NCBI RefSeq assembly: GCF_035953295.1
Contig: NZ_CP108370.1
Coordinates: 3,935,001 to 3,999,000 of the forward strand
Source of the DNA: Streptomyces sp. NBC_01335
GTDB taxonomy: Bacteria; Actinomycetota; Actinomycetes; Streptomycetales; Streptomycetaceae
DNA length: 64,000 nucleotides
Direction of reading: 5' to 3'
The notes beneath the pieces are model-generated. The model had not been told where the DNA came from and searched no databases. It saw only the letters and a program-made list of their open reading frames with translations. A program made the position numbers and the translations under genes. Positions 63,404 to 64,000 of the stretch are shown piece after piece. The stretch's first letter is position 1; each line of letters starts with the position of its first letter.

Positions 63404-64000
63404 GCGCACGCATTCTGGTCGTGGACAACTACGACAGCTTCGTTTTCAACCTCGTGCAGTACCTCTACCAGCTCGGCGCCGAGTGCGAGGTGCTCCGCAA
63501 CGACGAGGTCACCACCGCCCACGCCCAGGACGGCTTCGACGGGGTCCTGCTCTCGCCCGGCCCCGGCGCCCCCGAACAGGCGGGCGTCTGCATCGACATG
63601 GTGCGCCACTGCGCGGCCACGGGTGTTCCGGTCTTCGGGGTCTGCCTCGGCATGCAGGCGATGGCCGTGGCGTACGGCGGAGTGGTGGACCGCGCCCCCG
63701 AACTGCTGCACGGCAAGACCTCGCCGGTGACCCACGACGGACAGGGCGTCTTCGCCGGACTGCCGTCCCCCTTCACCGCCACCCGCTACCACTCGCTGGC
63801 CGCCGAACCCTCCGCGCTCCCGCCCGAGCTGGAGGTCACGGCGCGGACCGCCGACGGCATCGTCATGGGGCTGCGCCACCGCGATCTCCCGGTCGAGGGT
63901 GTGCAGTTCCACCCCGAGTCGGTGCTCACCGAGCACGGCCACCTGATGCTGGCCAACTGGCTCGTCCGGTGCGGCGACGCGGGCGCGGTCGGCAGATCCG
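63400..64000 (+). CDS. Class I glutamine amidotransferase, PabA/TrpG-like (truncated by window)
   Basis: The first 200 codons are present; the rest runs off the right edge. The start MSARILVVDNYDSFVFNLVQY is typical of the glutaminase subunit of anthranilate or aminodeoxychorismate synthase. The nucleophile is Cys82 in GVCLGMQA, and the catalytic His and Glu lie in VQFHPESV near residue 170. SPGPGAPEQAG is the oxyanion-side loop. A stand-alone PabA/TrpG-like gene near the pknB cluster is what I recall for streptomycetes; whether it serves folate or tryptophan cannot be told without the partner subunit. Confidence 0.92.
   Translation, partial: MSARILVVDNYDSFVFNLVQYLYQLGAECEVLRNDEVTTAHAQDGFDGVLLSPGPGAPEQAGVCIDMVRHCAATGVPVFGVCLGMQAMAVAYGGVVDRAPELLHGKTSPVTHDGQGVFAGLPSPFTATRYHSLAAEPSALPPELEVTARTADGIVMGLRHRDLPVEGVQFHPESVLTEHGHLMLANWLVRCGDAGAVGRS

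Overview
The window is a high-G+C actinobacterial chromosome segment that I read as the replication-origin region of a Streptomyces. Four things point there: strongly G/C-ending codons; many GTG and TTG starts; the order rpmH-dnaA-oriC-dnaN-gnd-recF-dciA-gyrB-gyrA; and scattered copies of the ParB site GTTTCACGTGAAAC. The gene order also matches what I remember of the S. coelicolor origin region, but this was not checked against a database. I see no rRNA genes, insertion sequences, prophage or CRISPR array.

Layout. 0-1 kb: the rpsF-ssb-rpsR ribosomal/SSB operon, read leftward. 1.3-8.5 kb: envelope genes, namely a small membrane protein, femX, an alanine-racemase-like protein, a GT87-type membrane glycosyltransferase and a class A penicillin-binding protein. 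8.8-12.1 kb: a PadR regulator with a clear operator, inositol-phosphate synthase and an MFS exporter. 12.2-23.4 kb: cca, then a rightward block of DUF6049 protein, murJ, a membrane pseudokinase, an ECF sigma factor with its anti-sigma-like partner, and trxB-trxA behind a SigR-type promoter. 23.6-30.4 kb: the leftward block GNAT, parB, parA, rsmG, jag, yidC, yidD, rnpA, rpmH. 30.7-43.6 kb: dnaA, oriC (about 19 DnaA-box-like sites), dnaN, gnd, recF, dciA, gyrB, gyrA and a DUF3566 protein, followed by tRNA-Ile. 43.8-49.3 kb: small membrane or secreted proteins, a DLW-39 microprotein, a Ser/Thr kinase, an XRE regulator and tRNA-Ala. 49.4-58.4 kb: a more accessory-looking stretch with a DHA2-type exporter and divergent LysR gene, a secreted GH3 glycosidase with reversed domain order and divergent ROK regulator, and a membrane PP2C phosphatase. 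58.8-64 kb: DUF5324, cyclophilin, rhomboid protease, crgA, a DUF881 protein, a small membrane protein and the start of a PabA/TrpG-like amidotransferase.

How it works together. The core supplies initiation (DnaA, oriC), the clamp, a helicase-loader candidate (DciA), gyrase, SSB and origin segregation (ParAB with eight perfect parS copies). Around it lie peptidoglycan and division functions (FemX, PBP, MurJ, pseudokinase, CrgA) and thiol-stress control. The most interesting non-genic signals are a 17-bp-period array of intact and decayed parS sites at 58.67-58.77 kb, a second DnaA-box cluster at 61.45-61.67 kb, parS sites built into terminator-like hairpins, and phased ~21-bp repeats between dnaA and the DnaA-box field of oriC.
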